Shown here: positions 1-5,750 of the stretch, in pieces
Position numbering within the stretch: position 1 is the stretch's first letter
How the letters are laid out: every line of letters begins with the position of its first letter
Made by a program: the position numbers and the translations under genes
Assembly: GCA_949957035.1 (NCBI GenBank)
Contig: CATLIP010000161.1
Span: forward strand, 1-5,750
Length of the DNA: 5,750 bases
Source: an uncultured Lachnospiraceae bacterium
GTDB lineage: Bacteria > Bacillota_A > Clostridia > Lachnospirales > Lachnospiraceae
Direction of reading: 5' to 3'
Notes under the pieces: generated by a model
Seen by the model: only the letters and a program-made list of their open reading frames with translations
Databases searched by the model: none
Told to the model about the DNA's origin: nothing

Positions 1-1625
1 ATCCCTGCGCTCAATCCGTTTTGCAATGCCATGGTGTAGAAATTGGCGTTAATCACCGGACGGCACGGAAGACCGAAGGAAATATTGGAAACTCCAAGAA
101 CCGTACACACGCCATAGGTGTCCCGAACTTTTCTTAAGGAATCCAGCGTAATCTTCGCTCCCTCGGGCTCTGAGCTGATGGTCATGGCAAGCACATCCAC
201 CACAATATCCTTCTTCCCAATTCCGTATTTTGCCGCCTCGTCTATGATTTTTCCTGCAATCCGGCACCGGCCTTCACTGGTTTTGGGGATTCCGTCCTCG
301 TCGATGGTAAGGGCCACCACCACGCCGCCGTATCTTTGTATCAGCGGGAAAACAGCGTCCATGGATTCCTTTTTTCCGTTCACGGAATTAATCATAGGTT
401 TGCCGTTATAGATTCGCATTGCCCTTTCCATGGCGTGGATATTTACAGTATCAATCTGCAGAGGAAGACTTGTCACACTCTGCAATTCTGTTACAGCTTC
501 CTGCATCATAGCCGGCTCGTCAATATCCGGGAGGCCTACATTGACATCCAGAATATGCGCACCCTTATCCTGCTGAGTGATTCCTTCTCTTAAAATATAG
601 TCCATATCATGGTCTTTTAATGCCTGTCTGAACTTCTTTTTTCCTGTAGGATTAATCCGTTCGCCGATAATCACAGGCTTTCGGTTCAATACTACGGCCC
701 TGCCATAGGAGGAAACTATGGTATCTTCATTCCCAGCAGGCGGATGGGGTTTTCTTCTTGCGGCCCTCTCTGTCATAGCTTTAATATGCTTTGGCGTAGT
801 TCCGCAGCAGCCGCCTATGGCGCTTACGCCAAGCTTTAAGACCTCTTCCATGGTTTCCGCAAATTCCTCCGGTTCTACGTCGTAGTAAACTTCCCCGTTC
901 CTCTGCTTGGGAAGCCCTGCATTGGGTTTTACGATTACGGGAATTGAGGTGTATTTCATGACCTCTTTAAGCACCGGGAGCATCTGTCTTGGTCCAAGCC
1001 CGCAGTTAAGTCCTAACGCATCCACTCGAAGCCCTTCTAACATTGCCACTACCGCAGGCACATCTCCGCCTGTCAATAATTTCCCCTTCTCGTCAAAAAT
1101 CATGGTGACGGTGACAGGAAGTTTTGTATTCTCTTTCGCCGCTAATATGGCGGCCTTGACTTCATAGGTGTCGCTCATGGTTTCAATGTGGATGAAGTCT
1201 GCTCCGGCAGCCTCCCCATAACACATGACCTCACGGAACGTCTCGTAGGCTTCTTCAAAGCCTAAGTCTCCCATAGGCTTAAGGAGCCTGCCCGTAGGAC
1301 CTACATCAAGAGCGATATAGGTCTGTCTGTTATCGTGTACACCAAGCGCCCTAGCCCTCTTTGCATTCGCTATGGCCGCTTCTGTAATCTCTTTTAGATG
1401 GTATTGGGAATCGTGAAATTTCAGGGCATTGGCGCCAAAGGTATTGGTAAGGACAATATCACTGCCTGCTTCAAAGTATTGGCGGTGGATATCGATAATT
1501 TCGTCGGGGCGGGTCAGATTCCATGTCTCAGGAAGCTCTCCGGGTTTTAGCCCTTTGGATTGGAGGAGCGTACCCATTCCTCCGTCGAAGTATAGCAGAT
1601 CTTTTCCTAAGTGTGTTCGTATCAT
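1..1625 (-). CDS. metH: Cobalamin-dependent methionine synthase, N-terminal part (cut by window edge)
   Basis: This enzyme transfers the methyl group of 5-methyltetrahydrofolate to homocysteine through cobalamin, giving methionine and tetrahydrofolate in the cytoplasm. I translated the strand by hand from the ATG at 1625 and found 541 uninterrupted codons to the edge. Residues 1-290 are the homocysteine S-methyltransferase barrel: FDGGMGT near the start, then the three zinc-ligand cysteines C208 (in GLNCG) and C273/C274 (in GGCCGT). From about residue 315 comes the pterin-binding barrel, with IGERINPTG around 320-327, ILDVNVGLPDID and GVSNISFGLP. The cobalamin-binding modules should lie beyond the left edge. 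The start is supported by AAAGGAG at 1632-1638, six bases upstream. The gene begins 19 bases after the stop of the activation-domain gene, so the two are almost surely cotranscribed. Because that domain exists separately, I infer that this MetH lacks its own C-terminal activation domain. No frameshift or missing zinc ligand is seen. Confidence 0.96.
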   Translation of the reverse strand, partial: MIRTHLGKDLLYFDGGMGTLLQSKGLKPGELPETWNLTRPDEIIDIHRQYFEAGSDIVLTNTFGANALKFHDSQYHLKEITEAAIANAKRARALGVHDNRQTYIALDVGPTGRLLKPMGDLGFEEAYETFREVMCYGEAAGADFIHIETMSDTYEVKAAILAAKENTKLPVTVTMIFDEKGKLLTGGDVPAVVAMLEGLRVDALGLNCGLGPRQMLPVLKEVMKYTSIPVIVKPNAGLPKQRNGEVYYDVEPEEFAETMEEVLKLGVSAIGGCCGTTPKHIKAMTERAARRKPHPPAGNEDTIVSSYGRAVVLNRKPVIIGERINPTGKKKFRQALKDHDMDYILREGITQQDKGAHILDVNVGLPDIDEPAMMQEAVTELQSVTSLPLQIDTVNIHAMERAMRIYNGKPMINSVNGKKESMDAVFPLIQRYGGVVVALTIDEDGIPKTSEGRCRIAGKIIDEAAKYGIGKKDIVVDVLAMTISSEPEGAKITLDSLRKVRDTYGVCTVLGVSNISFGLPCRPVINANFYTMALQNGLSAG

Positions 1626-1644
1626 ATGTTGCTCCTTTTGTTGT

Positions 1645-2286
1645 TTATCGACGGCGGTATCCGCAATCGATTTTTTCGCAGGCTTCGCAGCCCTGAATAT
1701 GGCAGGGAATGTTGAGTTTACTCAGGCCGATGATTGCGGTTACGGATTTTGTGGGAGCGAGCATGTTGCCGGCGGTGAGGGACAGGCCGATTTTTTTTGG
1801 TGCGTCCAGTATGCAAAGGATCCGCTCCTGGTGGGTGATTGAGAAATCTCCGTAGCCGGGGCTGAATCGCGGCCTTAAGTAGTACCCCTCCCTTTCCTGC
1901 TCGCGGCGAAGGATGTCCTGACAGCAGTCAAGGTATTCCTCCAGCATGGCCGCGGCGCATGCCTGGAGAATGACGACTCTTGCCATGTCGGTGAGAGTAT
2001 AGCGGCGAAGCAGCGCGTCTACGCCTACCCCCAGAGTTGCTGCAAGAATGTATGCCTTTTCACAGCCCTTCAGGTTCCTGTTAAGATTTTTACTTTTGAT
2101 TTTTAATGTTCCGATTGACAGAGACTCTTCCCCCAGGTACACGTCAAAAATGCGATAAATGCTCCGTCTGTCTGCCTCCATCTCCAATTCTTGAAAAGAA
2201 TTGGAGATGAGTGCAAGCGTACGTCCATCTATCGCATGGTTTCCGTATCCCAAGTAACGAACTGCCTCTTTTGTTCTTACGTCCAT
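1645..2286 (-). CDS. Stand-alone methionine synthase activation (reactivation) domain protein
   Basis: This 213-residue protein resembles the C-terminal activation domain of MetH (Met_synt_B12 family), here as an independent polypeptide. In full-length MetH that domain binds S-adenosylmethionine and remethylates cobalamin that has been oxidised to the inactive Co(II) form, using an outside electron donor. The diagnostic segment is R138-P-R-F-S-P-G-Y-G-D147, the expected SAM-binding loop, followed by APTKSVTAIIGLS at about 177-189. It ends in a cysteine-rich tail with C195, C200, C203 and C208. There is no signal peptide or membrane segment. The ATG at 2286 has AAGGA at 2293-2297, six bases away. 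It lies 45 bases after metF and 19 bases before metH, which fits the role of MetH partner. The coding sequence holds a perfect 14-bp inverted repeat (2179-2209). The family assignment is firm; the action on the neighbouring MetH is inferred from family and position. Confidence 0.9.
   Translation of the reverse strand: MDVRTKEAVRYLGYGNHAIDGRTLALISNSFQELEMEADRRSIYRIFDVYLGEESLSIGTLKIKSKNLNRNLKGCEKAYILAATLGVGVDALLRRYTLTDMARVVILQACAAAMLEEYLDCCQDILRREQEREGYYLRPRFSPGYGDFSITHQERILCILDAPKKIGLSLTAGNMLAPTKSVTAIIGLSKLNIPCHIQGCEACEKIDCGYRRR
2179..2209 (-). repeat. Perfect 14-bp inverted repeat (hairpin) inside the activation-domain gene
   Basis: Each arm has 14 bases (2179-2192 and 2196-2209) and they are exactly complementary around a three-base centre (GAA on the plus strand, UUC in the mRNA). 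In the mRNA this would be CAUCUCCAAUUCUU, loop UUC, AAGAAUUGGAGAUG. A 13-bp stem with a five-base loop is also possible. It encodes roughly residues 27-36 (ISNSFQELEM) in frame and is not followed by a T-run, so it is not an ordinary terminator. Its function is unknown. Confidence 0.85.
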
Positions 2287-2331
2287 AGGTTTTCCTTCTT
2301 ATTTGAAATTGAAACCATATTGAAAGTCTTT

Positions 2332-3201
2332 TTATGCTGCTACAATCTCTGACAGATTCCTAAAAATTGCCTCGGCAACCTCCGGCTTATTCATAGAATA
2401 TACGTGAATGTGGTTTACGCCGTTTGCAATTAAATCTATGATCTGATCTGTGGCGTAAGCGATCCCTGCCTGCTGCATTGCTGCGGGATTATCCCCAAAC
2501 CTGTCGACAATTGCCCGGAACCTTTCCGGAAGAATAGTTCCTGATAAGCCGCCGATTCTTGCAATCTGCTTCTTGTTGGTAACCGGCATAATTCCCGGAA
2601 GCACAGGAACTGTGATTCCTTTCTCACGAATCCTGTACAGGAAATTATAGAGGATATTGTTGTCGAAAAACATCTGGGTGGTCAGAAAATCTACACCGCA
2701 GTCGACCTTATGCTTGAGGTTTCGGATATCATCCTTCTTGTGCTCCATCTCCACATGGCCTTCCGGATAACAGGCGGCGCCGATACAGAAGTCGCCCTCT
2801 TTGCGGATATCTTCTATTAACTCGCTGGCATAGCGGTAATGGCTGGGCAGGGGAAACTCACTCTCTGCAGGAATATCTCCCCTAAGAGCCAGTATGTTCT
2901 CAATCTGATTCTCCTTCAACTGCTCTATGACCCTGTGTACCTCCTCCCTTGTGGAAGATACACAGGTTAAGTGCGCCAGGCTTGTCACACCAAAATCATC
3001 TTTAATCTGCGACGCAATACTGACGGTATTCTTGCTGGTGCCTCCGCCGGCTCCGTAGGTTACGCTGATAAAAGAAGGCTTCAGAGCCGCAATCTTCTTC
3101 GTTGCACTAAGTACGCTGTCATATCCCGCATCCGTCTTTGGAGGAAATACCTCAAACGAAATATGCGGTTCTTCACTCTTAAGTATGTCTCGAATCTTCA
3201 T
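2332..3201 (-). CDS. metF: 5,10-methylenetetrahydrofolate reductase
   Basis: MetF is a cytoplasmic FAD-containing (beta/alpha)8-barrel enzyme that reduces 5,10-methylene-tetrahydrofolate to 5-methyl-tetrahydrofolate, the methyl donor for MetH. The 289-residue length is close to that of bacterial MetF. Family signatures occur in order: ISFEVFPPK at 14-22, with E17 matching the catalytic glutamate; SVTYGAGGG at 46-54; LALRGDIP at 104-111, with D109 in the flavin-contacting position; TTQMFFDN at 174-181, with Q176 matching the substrate-contacting glutamine; LPGIMPV at 201-207; and the C-terminal GVNHIHVYSMN. ATG at 3201 has AAGGA at 3210-3214, eight bases upstream. It starts 36 bases after glgA and ends 45 bases before the activation gene. 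Placement beside metH points to methionine supply. No gene for the zinc-binding partner MetV, found with some acetogen MetF enzymes, is adjacent, so a catabolic or acetogenic role has no local support. The electron donor cannot be read from the sequence. Confidence 0.97.
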   Translation of the reverse strand: MKIRDILKSEEPHISFEVFPPKTDAGYDSVLSATKKIAALKPSFISVTYGAGGGTSKNTVSIASQIKDDFGVTSLAHLTCVSSTREEVHRVIEQLKENQIENILALRGDIPAESEFPLPSHYRYASELIEDIRKEGDFCIGAACYPEGHVEMEHKKDDIRNLKHKVDCGVDFLTTQMFFDNNILYNFLYRIREKGITVPVLPGIMPVTNKKQIARIGGLSGTILPERFRAIVDRFGDNPAAMQQAGIAYATDQIIDLIANGVNHIHVYSMNKPEVAEAIFRNLSEIVAA

Positions 3202-3237
3202 GTTATCTTTCCTTACTAAAATAAACAGGATAATATC

Positions 3238-4674
3238 CTACATATTGTCGTACAACTCCTCATACTGCTTTGCAGAATTACCCCATGAGAAATCCTGCCC
3301 CATAGCGCGTTCCACCATCTTATTCCAATCACGCTTTCTATCGTAGTAAATCCGCTCTGCATAACGAACCGTTGCCATCATCTCATGTGCGTTATAATTG
3401 GTAAAGCTAAAGCCGGTACCGGTCTTCTCGTACTCGTTATACGGCTCTACCGTATCTTTCAGTCCGCCTGTCTCCCTGACAATCGGCAGCGTACCATATC
3501 TTAAGCTCATCAACTGGCTCAATCCGCAAGGCTCGAACAGGGACGGCATAAGAAAAGCGTCACAGGAAGCATAAATTCTGTGGGACAACGGGTCTGAATA
3601 ATAAATATTGGCAGAAACCTTGCCCTGATACTTCCATTCGAAATGGCGGAACATGTTCTCATACTTTTCTTCCCCTGTACCAAGCACCACAATCTGAATG
3701 GCATCCTGACACAATTCATCCATCACATAGGCAACCAAATCGAAGCCCTTCTGGTCTGTCAGTCTGGACACGATTCCAATCATCATCGTATGCGAATCCT
3801 GATTCAGATTCAACTCCTTCTGAAGCGCCAGCTTGTTCTTCACCTTCTCCTTACGGAAAGTATCGATGTCATAATTCTTCTCAATATGCGGGTCTGTTGC
3901 CGGATTGTAATCATCATAGTCGATACCGTTAACGATACCGGACAGGCAATTCGCTTTGGCATTCATAAGTCCGTCCAGCTTTTCGCCGTAGAACGGCATC
4001 TTAATCTCCTCCGCATAGGAATTACTTACTGTTGTAACTCTGTCGGCATAGACAATACCCCCCTTCAGATAGTTGGCATCCTTATACGCCTCCAGCTTAT
4101 CAGGTACGAAATAGTACTGCGGCAGACCCGTAATATCACGTACTCTCTTCGTATCCCAAGTGCCTTGGAACTTCAAATTATGTATGGTCATAATTGTCTT
4201 AATTCCCCGGTAATACTCAGTTCCAAACCGGAAATTGTCAAGATAAATCGGAATCAACCCTGTCTGCCAGTCATGACAGTGAATAATGTCCGGCCGGAAA
4301 TCAATCACCGGCAGCGCGCTTAATACCGCCTTGGAGAAGAACGCAAACTTCTCGATATCTGCATACATATCTCCGTAAGGGGCAAAACCGTTAAAATAGT
4401 ACTCGTTATCTATAAAATAGAATGTAATTCCCTCATGTTCGTATGTCAGTACGCCTACATACTGCTTTCTCCAATTCAAATCCATATAGAAATGCGTATG
4501 GTAGGCAAGCTTTTCTTTCCATTCTTCCTTCATGCACATGTATTTCGGCAGCATGACACGGACATCGTATTTCTCCTTATCAAAATATTTTGGCAGAGAA
4601 CCGACAACATCTGCAAGTCCTCCTGTCTTGATAAATGGTACTGATTCTGATGCTGCAAATAGTATTTTCTTCAT
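3238..4674 (-). CDS. glgA: Glycogen (starch) synthase, ADP-glucose type, GT5 family
   Basis: GlgA extends alpha-1,4-glucan chains using ADP-glucose, the elongation step of bacterial glycogen synthesis in the cytoplasm. From the ATG at 4674 the protein has 478 residues, a normal length for the family. The N-terminal GT5 Rossmann domain carries K16-T-G-G-L-A-D-V-V-G, the conserved ADP-glucose-binding loop, and HCHDWQTGL at 132-140. The second GT-B domain carries SRLTDQKG at 303-310, and SLFEPCGLSQ at 378-387 with E381 in the conserved nucleotide-sugar-contacting region, followed by YGTLPIVRETGGLKDTV. A TTG five codons upstream (4689) is in frame but overlaps the ribosome binding site, so the ATG is preferred. 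The gap to spo0A is 67 bases and holds a possible promoter. No other glycogen genes (glgB, glgC, glgD, glgP) are present in this window, and the downstream neighbour is metF. All motifs expected are intact. Confidence 0.97.
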   Translation of the reverse strand: MKKILFAASESVPFIKTGGLADVVGSLPKYFDKEKYDVRVMLPKYMCMKEEWKEKLAYHTHFYMDLNWRKQYVGVLTYEHEGITFYFIDNEYYFNGFAPYGDMYADIEKFAFFSKAVLSALPVIDFRPDIIHCHDWQTGLIPIYLDNFRFGTEYYRGIKTIMTIHNLKFQGTWDTKRVRDITGLPQYYFVPDKLEAYKDANYLKGGIVYADRVTTVSNSYAEEIKMPFYGEKLDGLMNAKANCLSGIVNGIDYDDYNPATDPHIEKNYDIDTFRKEKVKNKLALQKELNLNQDSHTMMIGIVSRLTDQKGFDLVAYVMDELCQDAIQIVVLGTGEEKYENMFRHFEWKYQGKVSANIYYSDPLSHRIYASCDAFLMPSLFEPCGLSQLMSLRYGTLPIVRETGGLKDTVEPYNEYEKTGTGFSFTNYNAHEMMATVRYAERIYYDRKRDWNKMVERAMGQDFSWGNSAKQYEELYDNM

Positions 4675-4682
4675 ACTCTTTT

Positions 4683-4687
4683 CCTCC
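4683..4687 (-). promoter_or_regulatory. glgA ribosome binding site that decides the start
   Basis: GGAGG lies eight bases before the ATG at 4674. The alternative in-frame TTG at 4689 overlaps this motif and cannot use it, which favours the 478-residue form beginning MKKILFAASE, the usual GlgA N-terminus. Confidence 0.85.
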
Positions 4688-4708
4688 AAACCTCACATAT
4701 ATACTTCT

Positions 4709-4737
4709 ATTATACCCTACTTTTGCTCAGAAGAAAA
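4709..4737 (-). promoter_or_regulatory. Possible sigma-A promoter for glgA
   Basis: A perfect -10 hexamer, TATAAT, lies at 4709-4714 in the gap between spo0A and glgA. The matching -35 position at 17-base spacing (4732-4737) reads TTTTCT, which is a poor match to TTGACA. Transcription would start near 4702, giving a leader of about 28 bases before the glgA ATG. An AT-rich inverted repeat (4718-4740) covers the spacer and -35 area. If real, this promoter would let glgA, metF, the activation gene and metH be expressed apart from spo0A. Confidence 0.45.
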
Positions 4738-4741
4738 GTAT

Positions 4742-5536
4742 TTATCTATTTTTATATTTTAATCTTATGGTATCTGCAATCAACGCAATAAATTCTGAGT
4801 TGGTCGGTTTCCCTTTTCCGTTGCTGACCGTATACCCAAACAGGTCGTCCAGCGTATCTAATTTTCCTCTGCTCCACGCTACCTCTATGGCATGTCGGAT
4901 TGCGCGCTCCACCCGGCTTGCCGTTGTCTGATGTTTTTTCGCCACTGTGGGATACAATACCTTGGTGATGGCGTTAAGCACGTCCATGTCCTCCACCGCC
5001 ATGATAATCGCATCCCTGAGATAGTGATAACCTTTGATGTGCGCAGGAATTCCTATTTCATGAATCATGTCTGTCACCCGCCCCTCCAGGTTCGGCTCAG
5101 ACCGGTTATCCATCACCGCGCCGACAGCCGAAGCCTGGGGCTTTAGTTCATGCCGGATTACCTGGTTGGCATGTTTAATCCTGTTTAGCACCATCTCATT
5201 GTTAAATGGTTTCATGATGTAATAGCTTGCACCCTTCTTGAAGGCATCTTCTGTAATTCGTTCCTGTCCCACTGCTGTAACAACAATAAAATCAGGATGC
5301 TTCTTAAGTCCTTTGTCATTGCTGACCATTTCCATTACGCTAAGGCCGTCCATCTTGGGCATAATCAGATCAAGCAAAACAACGTCGGGCTGCTTCTCTT
5401 TAATCAGATGATACATGTCCTCCCCGTTGTTAGCCTTCCCCACCAGATTTAATTCCTCGTCATTGCTTATGATTTCGCCAAGCAAGTCCAGAATTCTTTC
5501 ATTGTCGTCGGCTATAGCCACGTTTATCTCTCTCAT
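4742..5536 (-). CDS. spo0A: Sporulation master response regulator Spo0A
   Basis: Spo0A is the phosphorylation-activated transcription factor that commits endospore-forming Firmicutes to sporulation; it binds 0A boxes (TGTCGAA). From the ATG at 5536 it has 264 residues, close to the family norm. The receiver domain spans about 1-125: acidic pocket D10/D11, phospho-acceptor D56 in [14 protein letters not shown]87 in IVVTAVG and K109 in YIMKPF. A linker of about 125-150 leads to the Spo0A C-terminal domain, where [21 protein letters not shown] (204-224) contains the near-invariant recognition helix and GYTVS...[11 protein letters not shown] follows. The frame stays open upstream to 5647, but an ATG at 5563 would place the ribosome binding site inside the gene, and homologues begin near [12 protein letters not shown], so 5536 is chosen. 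It follows spoIVB, the standard order in spore formers. Candidate 0A boxes upstream suggest autoregulation. Confidence 0.98.
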   Translation of the reverse strand: MREINVAIADDNERILDLLGEIISNDEELNLVGKANNGEDMYHLIKEKQPDVVLLDLIMPKMDGLSVMEMVSNDKGLKKHPDFIVVTAVGQERITEDAFKKGASYYIMKPFNNEMVLNRIKHANQVIRHELKPQASAVGAVMDNRSEPNLEGRVTDMIHEIGIPAHIKGYHYLRDAIIMAVEDMDVLNAITKVLYPTVAKKHQTTASRVERAIRHAIEVAWSRGKLDTLDDLFGYTVSNGKGKPTNSEFIALIADTIRLKYKNR

Positions 5537-5547
5537 TTTACGCAATG

Positions 5548-5558
5548 CCTCCTTTCCT
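5548..5558 (-). promoter_or_regulatory. spo0A ribosome binding site that decides the start
   Basis: AGGAAAGGAGG ends 11 bases before the ATG at 5536. The spacing is somewhat long, but the motif is strong and no other start in this frame has a comparable site. It rules against the in-frame ATG at 5563, which sits just upstream of the motif. Confidence 0.8.
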
Positions 5559-5561
5559 AAC

Positions 5562-5583
5562 ATCAAAAACTGTCGAGTTTGAT
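5562..5583 (-). promoter_or_regulatory. Dyad with a near-consensus 0A box at the predicted spo0A transcription start
   Basis: The plus strand contains TGTCGAG at 5571-5577, a 6/7 match to the 0A box TGTCGAA. It lies in an imperfect inverted repeat: AAACT, loop GTCG, AGTTT, flanked by ATC and GAT with a two-base bulge. It overlaps the end of the -10 hexamer and the predicted start site, a position from which bound Spo0A-P could block transcription. The regulatory role is inferred. Confidence 0.4.
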
Positions 5584-5610
5584 TATAAAGTCTGGCACAT
5601 GGAAAAACAA
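5582..5610 (-). promoter_or_regulatory. Putative sigma-A promoter of spo0A
   Basis: A perfect TATAAT (5582-5587) is preceded at exactly 17 bases by TTGTTT (5605-5610), a partial -35 match. Transcription would start near 5575 and leave a leader of about 40 bases before the spo0A ATG. I found no convincing sigma-H pattern (AGGAWWT then GAAT at 12-14 bases), although sigma-H drives spo0A in some Bacilli. Confidence 0.6.
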
Positions 5611-5618
5611 GAAATTGC

Positions 5619-5646
5619 TGTCGTAAAATTTTGACTATTATCGACA
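5619..5646 (-). promoter_or_regulatory. Inverted pair of near-consensus 0A boxes upstream of the spo0A -35
   Basis: TGTCGAT reads on the minus strand at 5640-5646 and TGTCGTA on the plus strand at 5619-5625. Each matches TGTCGAA at 6 of 7 bases. Together they form an inverted repeat with TGTCG/CGACA arms. They lie 9-36 bases upstream of the putative -35 hexamer, a position suited to activation by Spo0A-P. Binding is inferred from sequence only. Confidence 0.45.
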
Positions 5647-5655
5647 ACTATTTTA

Positions 5656-5750
5656 CTATTCGACATTTTTCATCATATCTTCTATAAATATACCATATCC
5701 CTTGGTGGCGTCATGGACAAACACATGGGTAACGGCGCCGATTAGCTTTC
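5656..5750 (-). CDS. spoIVB: SpoIVB peptidase, C-terminal end (cut by window edge)
   Basis: The last 30 complete codons of an open frame enter from the right edge and end at TAG (5656-5658). The translation reads KLIGAVTHVFVHD, then ATKGYGIFIEDMMKNVE. The IGAVTHVFV...KGYGIFIE pattern is the conserved C-terminal portion of SpoIVB, the secreted S55-family serine peptidase of the forespore that signals to the pro-sigma-K processing complex in Bacillus. The PDZ domain and most of the peptidase domain lie outside the window. The position just upstream of spo0A in the same direction is the usual arrangement in endospore formers and supports the call. The gap to spo0A is 119 bases. A perfect 0A box covers the last codons. 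Confidence 0.86.
   Translation of the reverse strand, partial: KLIGAVTHVFVHDATKGYGIFIEDMMKNVE
5659..5665 (-). promoter_or_regulatory. Perfect 0A box overlapping the spoIVB 3' end
   Basis: TGTCGAA matches the Spo0A-binding consensus exactly and is read in the direction of spo0A transcription. It falls on the final GTC-GAA codons of spoIVB, about 49 bases upstream of the putative spo0A -35 hexamer, and its centre is 19 bases from the next box-like site. Confidence 0.5.

Noticed and set aside
2515..2529. CCGGAA/TTCCGG inverted repeat within metF
   Set aside because: A six-base stem within coding sequence is expected by chance in a window of this length.
3227..3239. Short palindrome AGGATAATATCCT at the glgA-metF junction
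   Set aside because: Six base pairs around a single base, AT-rich, overlapping the glgA stop, without a T-run. It is too short to call a terminator or operator.
3643..4323. A 226-codon open frame on the plus strand opposite glgA
   Set aside because: It lies wholly antisense to a well-supported glgA, shows no recognisable domain, and its composition follows the reverse of GlgA codons. Other plus-strand frames (for example 1429-1842 and 118-411) are rejected for the same reason.
4718..4740. Inverted repeat just after the spo0A stop as a terminator
   Set aside because: The stem is only 7 AT-rich base pairs (TACTTTT/AAAAGTA) with a 9-base loop, and no T-run follows on the transcribed strand; TATAAT follows instead. 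It may be a weak operator at most.
5537..5647. N-terminal extension of Spo0A by up to 37 residues
   Set aside because: The frame is open, but the extension covers the predicted promoter and ribosome binding site, is unlike Spo0A family N-termini, and lacks its own ribosome binding site.
1..5750. Mobile elements, CRISPR arrays, tRNA or rRNA genes, defence systems
   Set aside because: No transposase-like frame, regularly spaced repeats, terminal inverted repeats or RNA gene signatures were seen. The coding genes fill nearly the whole window and are all recognised.

Overview
The window comes from an endospore-forming member of the Clostridia, most likely a Lachnospiraceae-type gut organism. This rests on a full-length Spo0A directly downstream of the SpoIVB 3' end, on strong AGGAGG-type ribosome binding sites, on intermediate base composition, and on a cobalamin methionine synthase whose reactivation domain is a separate protein. 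The genus is an inference and cannot be fixed from this sequence alone.

Every gene is on the minus strand, so transcription runs from the right end to the left. In that order: the last 30 codons of spoIVB (5656-5750); a 119-base regulatory gap with a good sigma-A-like promoter and several Spo0A-box-like sequences; spo0A (4742-5536); a 67-base gap with a possible weaker promoter; glgA, glycogen synthase (3238-4674); metF, methylenetetrahydrofolate reductase (2332-3201); a stand-alone methionine synthase activation-domain protein (1645-2286); and the first 541 codons of metH (1-1625), which runs off the left edge. No gene-free stretch exceeds 300 bases.

The last three genes form one unit of the methionine/one-carbon cycle. 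MetF makes 5-methyl-tetrahydrofolate, MetH moves that methyl group to homocysteine through cobalamin, and the small protein should reload oxidised cobalamin from S-adenosylmethionine. Gaps of 36, 45 and 19 bases, with no terminator-like hairpin between them, suggest that glgA, metF, the activation gene and metH share a transcript. No SAM or cobalamin riboswitch or T-box fits in these gaps.

No wholly new system is evident; these are recognisable housekeeping and sporulation genes. The least explained items are a perfect 14-bp hairpin inside the activation-domain gene, the cluster of Spo0A-box-like sites before spo0A, and the placement of a lone glgA between the sporulation regulator and the methionine genes.
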